A DNA stretch of 64,000 nucleotides from Symbiodinium natans (GCA_905221605.1 CAJNDS010002656.1:186001-250000), one strand, 5' to 3'. Positions 20,584-32,560 are shown, counted from the first letter of the stretch. The notes: generated by a model not told the origin, from the sequence alone. Translations and numbers: made by a program.

Positions 20584-21477
20584 TAGGGTTTAGGGTCAGG
20601 GTTTAGGGTTTAGGGTTTAGGGTTTAGGGTTTAGGGTCTAGGGTTTCGGGGTTCCGGGTTGAGGTTTAGGGTTTGGGGCTTACGTTGAGGGGTGTAGGGC
20701 TGAGGGTTGTTCAGGTTTGGGGGCTGAGGTTTTGGGCCAATTTTTGAAGGGTCTAAACCGTTGCAACTTTCCTGGACGCCTTTGGGCTTCGAACTGACAA
20801 CTTGAGCACCTTTAGGGTTTAGGGTTTAGGGTTGAGGGTTGAGGGTTGAGGGTTGAGGGTTTAGGGTTTAGGGTTTAGGGTTTAGGGTTTAGGGTTTAGG
20901 GTTTAGGGTTTAGGGTTTAGGGGTTAGGGTTTAGGGTTTAGGGTTTAGGGTTTAGGGCACCTCCAATTCGCCCGCGGCTCGGAACATGGACTTTCGACCC
21001 TGTACTGTAAAAGGCTTCGCGGGTTTAGGGCTTAGGGTTCGCCCCACTCTGCAAACCCTCAGCCCGAGTCCCTAAGCCCTAAGCCCTAAGCCCTAAGCCC
21101 TAAACCCTAAGCCCTAAGCCCTAAGCCCTAAGCCCTAAACCCTAAACCCTAAACCCTAAACCCTAAACCCTAAACCCTAAACCCTAAACCCTAAACCCTA
21201 ACCCTAAACCCTAAACCCTAAACCCTAAACCTTCGCTACGTGTTCACTTGCCAGGTTCGTGCCCGCCAGTGCTGTTGATGGTTTAGAGGCGTTGGGGTTT
21301 AGGGGCTGGATGTTCTGGCCGATACCCTAAACCCTAAACCCTAAACCCAAAACCCTAAACCCTAAACCCACAAAGGGTATCCGAAACCCCAGACCATATT
21401 CAGGCCAAAGGCAACCCATAATTTGAGGAAAGCCCGTGTGGAGTTTGGGGGTAGCGCCAAATTCTAAACCCCAAACC

Positions 21478-21562
21478 CTACAAAGAAGCAGCCAGGCGGC
21501 CTGGTCCCTGGGGGCAGGTGTCTATGGCCCCAAGAACTTCGTAGATGGTGTAGCCTTCGCGG
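21478..21562 (-). CDS. Candidate terminal exon
   Basis: Reads GYTIYEVLGAIDTCPQGPGR, then LAASL and a TAG stop at 21,480-21,478. A likely 3' exon of a minus-strand gene whose other exons I could not link. Confidence 0.4.
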
Positions 21563-21901
21563 TTCAGGGTTCAGGGTTTAGGGTTTAGGGTTTAGGTTTT
21601 AGGGTTTAGCGTTTAGAGTCTACAGGTTTAGGGTTTAGAGTTTAAGGTTGAGAAGTTTTTTTCTGGAATCTCGGAAGTGAACTGAGGTTGAGGACTTCTT
21701 TATTGAAGGGTGCCCCGAAACCCCGCCACCCCGAGACCCTCATCTGGGGGTTTACGAATATTGGGACCCTAAATTTAATCCCCCAATTATGCCGGCGAAG
21801 ACCCCAAACAGTAAGATTGTAGATGAAGGGAAAGCGGCATGAAACAATAACGCGACGCGTAGAACTCGGCAGGCCGAATTTACAATCAGAAAAACTGGGC
21901 T

Positions 21902-23706
21902 CAGTATGGAGGCGGTCGGAACAACCCTTTCCCAATCCAAACGAGGGATTGACATGGATGTCCAAGCGCTGCCCACATGCATTTTGCCAGGCCTGAAAAA
22001 TGCATTTGGTCTTTCTTTCTACATTTGCAACGCCATGCTCTCTTTTTCTGTACTTTTTCAAAGGCGAAAACAGCTGAGTGCATTTAAGCACGCGCGAAAA
22101 ACGCAGTTTCCTTATTCGTCTCTTCTGCACGCAGCTTGTCTTTACGACGAAGGATCAGCTCTTAACTCAATTCTATTGCGGTTGTGGAAGGAGCAAGCTA
22201 CGCGAATGCATTTTGCCCACTTAAAAAATGCACCTGAGCATGTTCTTCCTGATTCTGGGTCTGTTTCGGTACTCCTGCAAGATGCCGAGCATTGTTCTAA
22301 ACGCGTTTTTCAATTCCTATAGCTACTTTTATGCACAGAAAACACATCAGAAGAATCGAATACGTCATGAGCCAGCAGAAACCAAGACTAAACATGATAG
22401 GAAACCAGTGCCAAATGCATTCTTCGGGCGACGAAACATGCATTTGGAATGCCCTAGAAATGCATGTCGGGTAGATGTTGGTCGTAAAACACCAACCTAC
22501 TTTTTTGTTTTGTTTTCGTTTGCTTTTCATGCTGTAATGGAGCAAAGATAACCCAATAGACATGGATGGGATGACCACACGCTGCCGAATGCATTTTGCC
22601 AGGCCTGAAACACGCATTTGGTCTTGCTTTCCACATGTGCAACGCCGCGTGCTCTTTCTGCACTTTTTCAAAGCGAAAACAGCTGAATGCATTTGGGCAC
22701 GGGTGAAAAATGCATTCGGACTTTGGTTTCTTCCGTACGGGGCCTCTGTCTTTGACACAAAAGTCAGTTATCAAGTGAGTTTTTTATTGTGGTTTTGGAA
22801 GGAGCAAGCTGCGCGAATGCATTTTGCCTTTGCAAAATGCATCTGGGCATGTTGCTTCTGATTTTGGGCCCCTTTTCGGGAGTTTTGCAAAACGGTGATT
22901 ATGGTTCTACATGCGTTGAAATCCTATATATATAGATGTTCTTATGCGCAGAAAGACATCAAATTTCGAAGAAGTCATGAGCCAGCAGAACCCAAGATTG
23001 CAACATGATAGGAAACCAGTGCCAAATGCGTTTTTCGGGCGACGAAAAATGCATGTGGAATGCCCTCAGATGCATGTCGGGGAAATGTTGGTTGTAAAAC
23101 ACCAACCGACTTTTTTGTTCTGTGTTTGCTTGTTTTGATACTGTAATGGAACAAGACAACCCAATAGACGTGGCTGTCCAAGCGCTGCCCGAATGCATTT
23201 TGCCAGGCTTAACGAAGCATTTGGTCTTGCTTTCCACATTTGCAACGCCGTGCTCTCTTTGTGCACTTTTGAGAAGGCGAAAGCAGCTGAATGCATTAAA
23301 GCGCGGGCGAGAAATGCATTCGGACAGGGGCTTCTTCTGTACGCAGCCTCTGTCTTTACGACAAAAGATCAGCTTTTAACTCAAGTCGATTGTGGGTTGT
23401 GGAAGGAGCAAGCTGCGCGAATGCATTTTGCCCACTTCAAAAATGCACCTGAGCATGTTCTTCCTGATTCTGGGTCTGTTTCGGTACTCCTGCAAGATGC
23501 CGAACATTGTTCTAAACGCGTTTTCAATTCCTATAGCTACTTTGATGCACAGAAAACACATCAGAAGAATCGAATACGTCATGAGCCAGCATAAACCAAA
23601 ACTAAACATGATAGGAAACCAGTGCCAAATGCATTCTTCGGGCGACGAAAAATGCATTTGGAATGCCCTAGAAATGCATGTCGGGTAGATGTTGGTCGTA
23701 AAAGAT
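21902..23706. repeat. Three tandem copies of a 0.6-kb repeat
   Basis: TGCATTTTGCCAGGC occurs at 21,979, about 22,591 and about 23,194 (periods about 612 and 603). Each unit also has GTGGAAGGAGCAAGCT, CTACATTTGCAACGCC-like and ATAGGAAACCAGTGCCAAAT segments in the same order, and several ATGCATTT/AAATGCAT inverted pairs. Homology ends abruptly at about 23,706, where the minisatellite begins. Overlapping frames on both strands are fairly long but differ between units, so I do not call a gene. Confidence 0.85.
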
Positions 23707-26275
23707 CACCCCATTCACTCGTGATCAGAGACCATCGGAGACCACGGACCCTGTCGCTCGCCACGGACCCGAACCGCGTGACACCCGCCCGGCCCCATAG
23801 CGCTCATGGTCGGAGACCATGGGAGACCACGAATCCAAGCGTGTGACACCCTCTCAACCCCTGTCGCTCATGATCGGAGATCATGGGAGACCACCGACCG
23901 GACCGCGTGACACCCGCCAGCCCATGATCGGAGACTGTGGGAGACCACGGACCCAAGCGCATGAACGCCCTCCCAATGCCTGTACCTGTAGCTCACCACG
24001 GACCCGAACCGCCTGACACCCGCCCGGCCCCATTGCGCTCATGGTTCGAGACCATGGGAGACCACGAATCCAAGCGTGTGACACCCTCTCAACCCCTGTC
24101 GCTGCGTCGCTCATGATCGGAGATCACGGGAGACCACGGACCCGGACCGCGTGGCACCCGCCAGCCCATGATCGGAGACCCAAGCGCGTGAACACCCTCT
24201 CAACCCCTGTCGCTCATGATCGGAGATCACGGGAGACCACGGACCCGGACCGCGACCGCGTGACACCCGCCAGCCCATGATCGGAGACCCCAAGCACGTG
24301 AACACCCTCCCAATGCCTGTAGCTCACCACGGACCCGAACCGCGTGACACCCGCCTGGCCCCATTGCGCTCATGATCGGAGATGTTGGGAGACCACAAAC
24401 CCAAGCGCGTGACACCCTCTCAACCCCTGTCGCTCATGATCGGACGCCGTGACAGACCACGAAACCGGACAGCGTGACACCCGCCCATCGTGCTCAGAGA
24501 CCATGGGAGACCACGGACAAGCGCGCGACACCCTCCCAGATGATTTATGGGAGACCATCAAGCGCGTGACACCCTCGAACCCCTGCCACTCACCACGGAT
24601 CCGAACAGCGTGACACCCGTCCGGCCCCATTGCGCGAATGATAGGAGACCATGTGAGACCACGAATCCAAGCGCGTGACACCCTCTCAACCCCTGTCGCT
24701 CACGAGCGGAGATCATGGGAGACCACGGAGCCGGATCGCGCGACACCCGCCCAGCCCAAGATCGGAGAATCTGGTGGGAGACCACGAACCCAGCGCGTGA
24801 CACCCTCCCAAGCTTGTTGCTCATCGGAGTTCAGGGGAACTGCGGACCCGAACCGCGTGACACCCTCACCGGAGACCATGGAAGACCAGGGACTCAACCG
24901 TGACACCTTCCCAACCCTTGTCGCTCATGATTGAAGACCGTGGGGGAACACGGACCCGAACCGCGTGACACCCACCCGGCCCCAGTGCGCTCACAACCCT
25001 TATGATCGGAGACCATGCGAGTGACACCCACCCAGCCCACTGCACTCATGATCGGAGACCAGACCCGCGTGACACCCTCCCAACCTCGGTCACTCATGAT
25101 CGGAGACCGTGATCACGGACCCGGACCATTTCGCTCATGAGCGGAGACCCTGGGAGACCACGGACCCAAGCACGTGACACCCTCCCAACCCCTGTCGCTT
25201 CGGAGACCATGGAAACCTGGACCGCGTGACACGGCCCGAAGCGCGTGACACCGGCCCCAACTGTGCTCATGATCGGCGACCATGGGAGAGTGACACCCGC
25301 CCAGCCCCAATGGCCCCAATTGTGCTCATGATCGGAGACCATGGGAGACTACAGGCCCGAAGCGCGTGACACCCACCCGGCCCCAATGACCGTGGGAGAC
25401 CACAGGCCCGAAGCGCGTGACACCCACCCCGCCCCAATGGCCCCAATTGTGCTCATGATCGGAGACCATGCCAGACCACAGGCCCGAAGCGCGTGACACC
25501 ACCCGGCCCCGATGGCCCCAATTGCTCATGATCGGAGACCATGAAAAACCACAGGCCCGAAGCGCGTGACACCCACCCGGCCCCAATGGCCCGGATTGCG
25601 TTCATGATCGGAGACCCACCCGGCCCCAATGGTTCGGAGACCAGCGGGAAGTGCGTGACACCCAGCCCACCCCGATGGCCCCAATTCTGCTCATGATCGG
25701 AGACCCGGCCCCAATGGCCCCAATCCTGCTCATGATCGGAGACCGTGGGAGACCTCAGGCCCGAAGCGCGCGACACCCACCCGGCCCCAATGGCCCTAAT
25801 TGTGCTCATGATCGGAGACCATGGGAACAGGACCGAAGCGCGTGACACCCACCCGGCCCCAATGGCCCCAATTGTGCTCATGATCGGAGACCATGGGAGA
25901 CCACAGGCCCGAAGCGCGTGACACCGGCCCCAATGGCCCAATGGTAGGAGACCATGGGAGACCACAGGCCCGAAGCGCGTGACACCCACCCGGCCCCAAT
26001 GGCCCCAATTGTGCTCATGATCGGAGACCATGGGAGACCACAGGCCCGAAGCGCGTGACACCGGCCCCAACGGCCCCAATGATAGGAGACCATGGGAGAC
26101 CACAGGCCCGAAGCGCGTGACACCCACCCGGCGCCCCAATGGCCCCAATTGTGCTCATGGTCCGAGATCATGGGAGAGCACAGGCCCGAAGCGCGTGACA
26201 CCCACCGACCCAATGACCATGGGAGACCACAGGCCCGAAGCGCGTGACACCCATCTGGCCAAGCGCGTGACACTT
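23706..26275. repeat. 2.6-kb minisatellite (CGGAGACCATGGGAGACC / GCGTGACACCC unit)
   Basis: Imperfect units of about 60-76 bp built from TCATGATCGGAGACCATGGG, AGACCACNGNCCCGAA, GCGCGTGACACCC and a CCGGCCCCAATGGCCCC spacer. The proximal half uses GACCCGAACCGCGTG and the distal half CAGGCCCGAAGCGCGTG, so at least two subfamilies are spatially separated. Units carry many GATC and CATG sites. Frames on both strands are open by repetition. Confidence 0.9.
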
Positions 26276-26279
26276 TTTT

Positions 26280-26940
26280 TTCTGAGGAGAGGACCCCAAA
26301 CGCTTCCTGTTTGGGGAAATAGTAGGATTCCCGTATCATCATGACAGCAATACCCTAAACTACCCTAAACTCTAAACCCTCAACCCTAAACCCCCAAAAA
26401 GGACCCCAATAAGGTACCCCTAATTTCGGCCACCCTCACCCCTCAACCCTCCAGACTCTGTCAACCACCCTCGTTTCACTCTCCCTAAACCCCAAACCCG
26501 AAACTCCTAAACCCTAAACCCGAAACCCTAAACCTACCCCGAAACTAAACCCACTACCCCTATCCCCTTTTCCCCAAATTCGCAACCAGAAATCCTCAAC
26601 CCTCGAACTTTAGCCCAAGAGCCTCGACCCTCCTCCCCTGAACCCTACTTGTCCCCAAGTCCTCAAAGCCCTAGAACCCCTAGACCCTGGAACCCCCTAA
26701 ACCCTGGAACCCTAGAACCCTAGAACCTCCTAAACCCTAGAACCTCGAACCGTTTACCCCAGAACCACAAACCCTAGAACCCTAGAACCTCCTAAACCCT
26801 AGAACCCTACAACCCCCCAAACCCCTAGAACCCTAGAACCCCTAAAACCCCCCAAAACCCTCAGAACTCCCTAGAACCCCTACACCCTAAATGTAAAACC
26901 CAAGAACTAACAGCCCTTCATTTAAAAATTATAGTGCCCC
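26280..26940. repeat. Degenerate CCCTAGAACC / CCCTAAACC region
   Basis: Telomere-like units diverged to CCCTAGAACC, CCCTAAACC and ACCCCTAGAACC, with a family D-like GGTACCCCTAATTTCGGCCA at about 26,414. No coding segment recognised. Confidence 0.6.
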
Positions 26941-26949
26941 CCTATTATC

Positions 26950-27028
26950 ATCCCCATTAAGGACCCTAAACCCTAAACCCTAAACCCTAAACCCTAAACC
27001 CTAATGGGGGTGTCATCCCCATTAAGGA
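26950..27028. repeat. CCCTAAA tract flanked by a 16-bp direct repeat
   Basis: TCATCCCCATTAAGGA at 26,950-26,965 recurs at 27,013-27,028 on the far side of six to seven CCCTAAA units. The repeat offset is 63 bp. Confidence 0.8.
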
Positions 27029-27036
27029 CTGGTTAT

Positions 27037-27116
27037 TCAGTTGGACGCCAAGGCTCCATCCGGGACCAGCGCGGCATCCCCCAAAGCCTTGAGCTCGGGA
27101 TCCGCGAACCTGGGCC
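27037..27116 (-). CDS. Candidate terminal exon
   Basis: Reads WPRFADPELKALGDAALVPD, then GALASN and a TGA stop. It begins directly after a TTTAGGG tract (plus orientation). The other frames are less protein-like. Confidence 0.4.
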
Positions 27117-27439
27117 AGGGTTTAGGGTTTAGGGTTTAGGGTTTAGGGTTTAGGGTTTAGGGTTTAGGCTTTAGGGTTTAGGGTTTAGGGTTTAGGGTTT
27201 AGGGTTTAGGGTTTAGGGTTTAGGGTTTAGGGTTTAGGGGTTAGGGGTTAGGGTTTAGGGGTTAGGTTAGGGTTTAGGGTTGAGGGCTGTAGCGCTTTAT
27301 AGGGTTTAGGCTTAGAGGCTTAAGGGTTGTAGGGTTCGAAAGGGTTTCCGGTTCTGGGCTCTAGGATTTAAGGTTTTGGGCTTTAGTGCTTAGGGCGCAT
27401 GCTAAGAGGGTTTGGGTTCAGGGTTTGAGGGTTTGAGAT

Positions 27440-27712
27440 TGAGCGTTGGCGATTTGACGGATGCAGGGTTAAAGGTTATGGGGATGAGGGGGGAGTATGT
27501 TAGCATAGAGACAGGTTTCGGTCCACCTACAAGTAGACTTTCAGCACCCTACAACCTAAACCCTTGTTTGAGGTTGAGTTTGCGGAAACCCTAAACCCTA
27601 ATTAAACCCTAAACTTCCCCCGTGCGAGCGCGGGGCGTCCCAAGAGGCGACAGGCAGAGTTTGACGCGACCACCTCCAGCGAACCCTTGAGTTATAGGGT
27701 CCTTGAGGGAGG
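27440..27712 (+). CDS. Two candidate exons
   Basis: First segment: LTDAGLKVMGMRGEYVSIET, then GFGPPTSRLSAPY to about 27,552. Second: 27,608-27,712, NFPRASAGRPKRRQAEFDAT, then TSSEPLSYRVL. A short CCCTAAA stretch with TAA stops separates them. Unknown family. Confidence 0.4.
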
Positions 27713-27892
27713 GTTTACGGTTTAGGGTTTAGGGTTTAGGGTTTAGGGTTCAGGGTTCAGGGTTTAGGGTGTAGGGTTTAGGGTGTAGGGTTTAGGGTTC
27801 ATGGGGAATAGGTACCTAGGGAACCTTAGGGAAGCTTAGGAATGGCTTCTGGTTTAGGGTTCAGGGTTGTGTAGGTCTTAGGGTTCAGGGCT

Positions 27893-27995
27893 TAGAGGGC
27901 TTCTAGCGCAACTGAGGGCCCAAAACCCCAGATCATAGGCCCTTGGGGCTTGAAAAGCCACACCGGGCTCTTCTTGAGGAACTCAAATTGGGGTT
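27893..27995 (-). CDS. Candidate exon
   Basis: Reads FEFLKKSPVWLFKPQGPMIW, then GFGPSVALEAL. Strong coding composition next to a telomeric tract at 28,000. No domain recognised. Confidence 0.4.
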
Positions 27996-28058
27996 TAGGG
28001 GTTTAGGGTTTAGGGTTTAGGGTTTAGGGTTTAGGGTTTAGGGTTTAGGGTTTAGGGA

Positions 28059-28177
28059 ACTGGGCTACCATTCAGAAGGGCACTAGACGTTGTAGTATAT
28101 GTATCCCTGGTAAGATGGCTTTTACAGCTCCTGAGCAAGAACCCCGTAAGCCTCCAGCAGCATATGATCAACTCTGA
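28059..28177 (+). CDS. Candidate terminal exon
   Basis: Reads NWATIQKGTRRCSICIPGKM, then AFTAPEQEPRKPPAAYDQL and a TGA stop. A shorter minus-strand reading with a stop also exists, so strand is not certain. Confidence 0.3.
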
Positions 28178-28400
28178 CGATGGGGGTTTAGGGTTCAGGG
28201 TTTAGGGCTTAAGGTTTTTGTACCCTCAACTACGAGGAATTCAGTACAACAGAAACCCAGCAAGCCCATTTATCATTCTCCCAAATCCCTGTCGTCGGGG
28301 ATTCTTGCAGAACTGACTAACTGGCCTTAAACCCTAAACCCTAACCCTAAACGTTCAAAAACAAGCCTCTTCGCACTGCACTTCGCACTATCATTGCAAT

Positions 28401-28508
28401 TTGGGATGTTCCCCCTTATACTAACAGCTCCTTAATAGGGATGATAATAGGGGGGTACTATTTATAGTCCCTATTAGGGACTGCTAGTATAAGGGGGTAG
28501 CATCCCAA
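28401..28508. mobile_element. MITE family A copy, intact
   Basis: A 108-bp hairpin with ends TTGGGATGTTCCCCCTTATA and its near-perfect complement TATAAGGGGGTAGCATCCCAA. Internal sequence CTAACAGCTCCTTAATAGGG is conserved with other copies. The best preserved copy in the window. Confidence 0.9.
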
Positions 28509-28559
28509 ATTACAGTCCTCTCAAAACCGCAGAGGCTCAACAGCCCTCCACCCCACCTT

Positions 28560-28598
28560 GAGCAAAGCTGAGACCCCCGGTGTACCACACTTCCTGCG
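28560..28598 (-). CDS. Short candidate exon
   Basis: Reads PQEVWYTGGLSFAQ and then GTGGGG, a usable donor. Too short to assign. Confidence 0.25.
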
Positions 28599-28969
28599 GG
28601 TTTAGGCTTTAGGGTTTGGGGTTTAGGTTGAGGTTTAGGCTTTAGGGTTTAGGGTTTAGGGTTTAGGGTTTAGGGTTTAGAGTTTAGGGCTTAGGGCTTA
28701 GGGCTTAGGGTTTAGGATTTAGAGTTTAGGGTTTAGGGTTTAGGGTTTAGGGTTTCGGGTTTAGGGTTTAGGGTTTTTGGTTTAGGGTTTAGGGTTTAGG
28801 GTTGAGGGTTGAGGGTTTAGGGTTTAGGGTTTAGGTTAGGGTTTAGGATTTAGGGTTTAGGGTTTAGGGTTTAGGGCCAGGGTTTAGGGTTTAGGGTTTA
28901 GGGTTTGGGGTTTGGGGTTTAGGGTTTAGGGTTTAGGGTTTAGGGTTTAGGGTTTAGGGTGTCTTGGGC

Positions 28970-29230
28970 TGCAGCGTGATGGTGCTGTTTTCTGGGTTTA
29001 GGGGACCCGAGAACGCCGCGAATACAGGAGACTGCACACCCCGAAAGAAGTAAGTAGAGAAAGAAAGACAGAAAGAAAGAAAGAACAACAGAAAGTAAAC
29101 GAACAAGAGAGAGCGAGAGAAGGGGGGATCTCGAGCTCAGGGTTCTGGCTGTAGTTGTTTCATCTCTGATCATAGGTCTCAGAAAATGCGAGCGCAGTCT
29201 CGAAACCCTGCATCCTTGACCCTTCAACGC
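28970..29230. other. Purine-rich stretch, no gene assigned
   Basis: Contains a GAAA/GAGA run (29,045-29,125) between two unique stretches. Both strands have open frames biased by composition (Ser/Leu on minus, Arg/Lys/Glu on plus). A small exon in 29,130-29,230 cannot be excluded. Confidence 0.4.
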
Positions 29231-29261
29231 TAAGGCGCAGGTTTTGGGGTTTCGGGAGACC

Positions 29262-29457
29262 CTATCCAGCCAGGTGGCCCTGCCTCACACTCTAAACTAC
29301 TACTTTGCGGGAAATCCTCTCGAGTGGCTCTGGTGTTCCGGTAGGGCAGTCTTTTGTAGGGGCCATTTCGGTGCACAGTGTCACTGTGACGCTTGGCTCT
29401 TCAGGAGACGGCTACATGCTGTATGCTGTGCGCGACCTCTCTACGCCGGGGCTTCAG
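29262..29457 (+). CDS. Candidate exon with GT donor
   Basis: A 65-codon segment reading LSSQVALPHTLNYYFAGNPL, then EWLWCSGRAVFCRGH, is cysteine- and tryptophan-rich and ends GCTTCAG^GTTAGG. The other two plus frames and the minus strand are interrupted. Unknown family. Confidence 0.45.
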
Positions 29458-29751
29458 GTTAGGAAGCTTAGGGTTTAGGGCTTTAAGGAGGGTTCCTGTT
29501 GGCCTTGGACCCTAACCCTAAACCCTAAGCCCTAAACCCCAAAACCCTAAACCTTAAACCCTAAACCCTAAACCCTAAACCCTAAACCCTACACTATTCT
29601 TAGCGCCCCTAAGCCTAAACCCGCTAAACCCAAAACCCTCGAACCCCCCGCAAACCCTAAACCCGAAACCCTAAACCCTAAACCCTAAACCCTAAACCCT
29701 AAACCCTAAACCCTAAACCCTAAACCCTAAACCCTAAACCCTAAACCAACC

Positions 29752-30017
29752 CCGGTCCGTGCCCACAGCACGGAAGGTGACGCTGCCATCCAGGGGCGGG
29801 ACCACGTCCACGAAGTTGTACTCCTTCAATGTTTGGGGTTTAGGGTTTAGGGTCTAGTTTTAGGGTTTAGGGTTCAGGGTTCAGGGTTTAGGGTTTAGGG
29901 TTTAGGGTTTAGGCTTTAGGGTCTAGGGTTTAGGGTTTTAGGCTTTAGGGTCTAGGGTTTAGGGTTTAAGGTCTAGGGTTTAGGGTTTAGGGTTCAAGGC
30001 CACAAAGTTGTACTCCT
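29752..30017 (-). CDS. Exon interrupted by a telomeric tract with 18-bp direct repeats
   Basis: The exon at 29,833-29,752 reads KEYNFVDVVPPLDGSVTFRA, then VGTDRG. Upstream on the minus strand, 30,017-30,000 again encodes EEYNFV, so an 18-bp segment (one mismatch) is present on both sides of a TTTAGGG-rich tract at 29,836-29,995. Protein unknown. Confidence 0.5.
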
Positions 30018-30289
30018 CCAGGGGGTTTAATATCAGGGTATGTATAATGAGAGTAGGGTCTGGGGGTTATTGTAGTATATTTATAAAGGGACCATAAGGG
30101 AATACTAATAGTAAGTTAGTAACTATTCCGAACTCCTTCAGGGGAGTTTGGGAGTTTGGGGGTTTAGGGACTAATTAGGGCTTTGGGGCTTTGGGGTTTG
30201 ATTCAGGGTTGTGCTCAGTTAAACCCTGAACCCGAAACCCTAAACCCCGACCCAAAACGCCCTAAACCCTAAACCCTAAACCCTAAACA

Positions 30290-30382
30290 TCGCTCTGGAT
30301 AGAACGAAGGTCTTGCAGAACTTGATTTAGGGTTTAGGCTTCGTGGCGGGCGTGATGCCTGATCCCGAGGAGCTGTGACTCC
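30290..30382 (-). CDS. Weak candidate exons
   Basis: After CTACAG the minus strand reads GSHSSSGSGITPATK. After a short telomeric stretch it reads IKFCKTFVLSRAM. Both are short and only compositionally supported. Confidence 0.2.
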
Positions 30383-30592
30383 CCTGTAGGGTTTAGGGTT
30401 TAGGGCTTAGGGTTTAGGGTTTAGGGTTTGGGGTTTAGGGTTTAGGGTTTAGGGTTTAGGGTTTAGGGTTTAGGGTTTAGGGTTTAGGGTTAGGTTTAGG
30501 GTTTAGGGTTTAGGGTTTAGGGTTTAGGGTTTAGGGTTTAGGGTTTAGGGTTTAGGGTTTAGGGTTTAGGGTTTAGGGTTTAGGGTTTAGGG

Positions 30593-30677
30593 TTCCATGA
30601 GATGTGAGAGACTAACTTGCTGAGAATGAAGGCAAATCTCTAAGAGAAATTGCAAGAGTAGCCCCACTCCTCCATTC
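30593..30677 (-). CDS. Candidate hydrophobic exon
   Basis: Reads NGGVGLLLQFLLEICLHSQQ, then VSLSHLMEP to a stop produced by telomeric sequence. The VGLLLQFLLEICL part could be membrane or helical core. Other frames are less open. Confidence 0.35.
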
Positions 30678-31243
30678 CCTGCACCCCCAACTCCGCTCCC
30701 TAAACGCCCTAAACCCTAAACCCTAAACCCTAAACCCGAAACCTAAGTAAATCCCAACAAAACCCTGGACCCCGAAACCCTAAACCCAAAATCCCGCATC
30801 AAAAAAGACAACAAACCAAACCCCAAAACCCAAACGCCAAAACCCCACAGCCCCGAACCCTAACCCCCATAACCCCTCCTGATAACCCTAAACCCTAAAC
30901 CCTATAGACCGCAACCCCAAACCCTAGACCGTAAACCCTAAACCTTGAACCCTAAACCCTAGGCCCTAAACCCTACACCCTAAACGAAAAGGCATCCTCG
31001 ATCAGGCAGTGGCCCGCGGGCGCGCCGGGGGTCTGCAGATTCGGCCTGGACATGGAGTTGAAAATGTTTAGGGTTTAGGGTTTAGGGTTTAGGGTTTGGG
31101 GTTTAGGGTTTAGGGTTCAGGGTTTGGGGATGAGGGGTACTGGGGGTTTTGGGGATTAGGGGTTTAGGGGTTAGGGTCTGGTTCGGGGTCTTGTCTCAGG
31201 TTTGGGGCTCTACAGTCTTGGGGGCTTAGCTGCTTAGAGCTCT

Positions 31244-31390
31244 TCAGACTTCGAGGGTCGAGGGCTTCAAGGGTTCGAGGACCTTTTCGGTCCTTGTGTG
31301 TACGATGTGGTGGGTGCCATCAACTAGCGGAACTAGCGTCCCTTCTTGTGCATCCGCTGTGAGAGGGACCCCCTCAAGAAAAGCGAACAT
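31244..31390 (-). CDS. Small ATG-to-stop ORF
   Basis: A complete 48-codon reading MFAFLEGVPLTADAQEGTLV, then PLVDGTHHIVHTRTEKVL, ending TGA. It has good codon composition and no telomeric units inside. Likely an exon or a small protein; no family known. Minus-strand coding continues upstream in another frame (IAGYTVPQAGALPLQQSLHE) to about 31,490. Confidence 0.4.
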   Translation of the reverse strand: MFAFLEGVPLTADAQEGTLVPLVDGTHHIVHTRTEKVLEPLKPSTLEV

Positions 31391-31904
31391 ATGTTAGAGA
31401 ACTCGCCGAGGATTCATGCAGGGACTGCTGCAATGGTAGGGCCCCTGCTTGAGGGACGGTATATCCGGCTATGCAAGGCGCCAACCCGAAACCCTGCACC
31501 CTAAACCCTAACCCTCAACCCCTAACCCTAAACCCCTAACCCTAAGCCTTAAACCCTAAACCCAAAAACCCTAAACCCTATACCCACATACAAGGGGTCG
31601 GCCCTCACACTCTTGTGTGTCTGGGCTTCGGGGTTTTAAGTTTAGAGTCTTGGGTTTGGGGTTTGGGGTCTTTTTAGAGAGGCCTTGCGCGCGTCGTCGC
31701 GCGCTTTGGCGCCAGGGTTTGGGGTTTAGAGTTTGGGAGTTTAGGGTTTGGGCTCAAGGTCGTTCAGGGTGCCGGGTAAGAGGTGTAGAGTTTCGAGATT
31801 GGGGTTAAGTTTAAGGTAGTTCGGCTTTGCCTACCCAAACCCCAATGCCCAAAGCCAAATCCCTGAACCCTAAACCCTAAACCCAACCCCTGAACCCTAA
31901 GCCC

Positions 31905-31971
31905 TCTTGAAGCGCTCCAAGGTACTTCACGACGCGCAACCTGGCGACGTTGTCCGTCATGTTCCTTGGTT
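31905..31971 (-). CDS. Candidate exon
   Basis: Reads QPRNMTDNVARLRVVKYLGA, then LQEG. Well-formed coding segment between telomeric stretches. Confidence 0.35.
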
Positions 31972-32130
31972 GAGAGCTTAGGTGTTGAGGTTACCCGGGT
32001 TCAGGGTTTAGGGTCTAGGGTTTAGGGTTTAGGGTTTAGGGTTCAGGGTTCAGGGTTTAGGGTTTAGGCTTGAGGGTTTAGGGGTTGAGGGAGTTTAGGG
32101 TTTCGGGATCAGGGTTCAGGGTTGAGGGTT

Positions 32131-32560
32131 TACAGCTTCCTGTTGTGGGACGGGACGACAGGCAGTTTGTCAGAGGGTCGAGACTAACTTCCATACACTG
32201 TCCTCACGGTGGGTTTGAGGGGGGTGGGGTACCATATATACAAATAGATTTACAAGTATATCTAAGCCTCCACAGGTTTGAAACCATATCTCTTGACCGC
32301 AAGTAAGCCAAGCAATGCCTAAAGCCTTGAACTTTGAAGTTTGAAGCACTAAACCATAAACCCTGAACCCTGAACCTTGAAGCCCGAAGACCTTGACCCA
32401 CACCCAACAACGAAAGCCTCATCGACTTTCAGACAGATTACACCCTTCAAAGCCAGGGCACTTATCTGTTTGAATTCGCCAGGATGTGTAGTTCGTCCCG
32501 GCATACAGGCAGGCACCTTCACGGATGGGTTTGAGGGTTGCTCTAAACACTAAACCCTAA
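32131..32560 (+). CDS. Two candidate exons
   Basis: Exon 32,131-32,209 (after TTTACAG; LPVVGRDDRQFVRGSRLTSI, then HCPH) ends CTCACG^GTGGGT. Exon from 32,433 (after GACTTTCAG) has two open readings, one of them QITPFKARALICLNSPGCVV, then RPGIQAGTFTDGF. The DNA between includes AT-rich element-like sequence. Unknown product. Confidence 0.35.

Noticed and set aside
23579-26344. Overlapping 60-230 codon ORFs in the minisatellite
   Set aside because: Unit lengths vary and frames drift. Both strands are equally open, with no start or splice logic.
28940-29227. Minus-strand membrane protein (Leu/Ser/Phe-rich)
   Set aside because: The hydrophobic stretch comes from a GAAA/GAGA purine run read in reverse.
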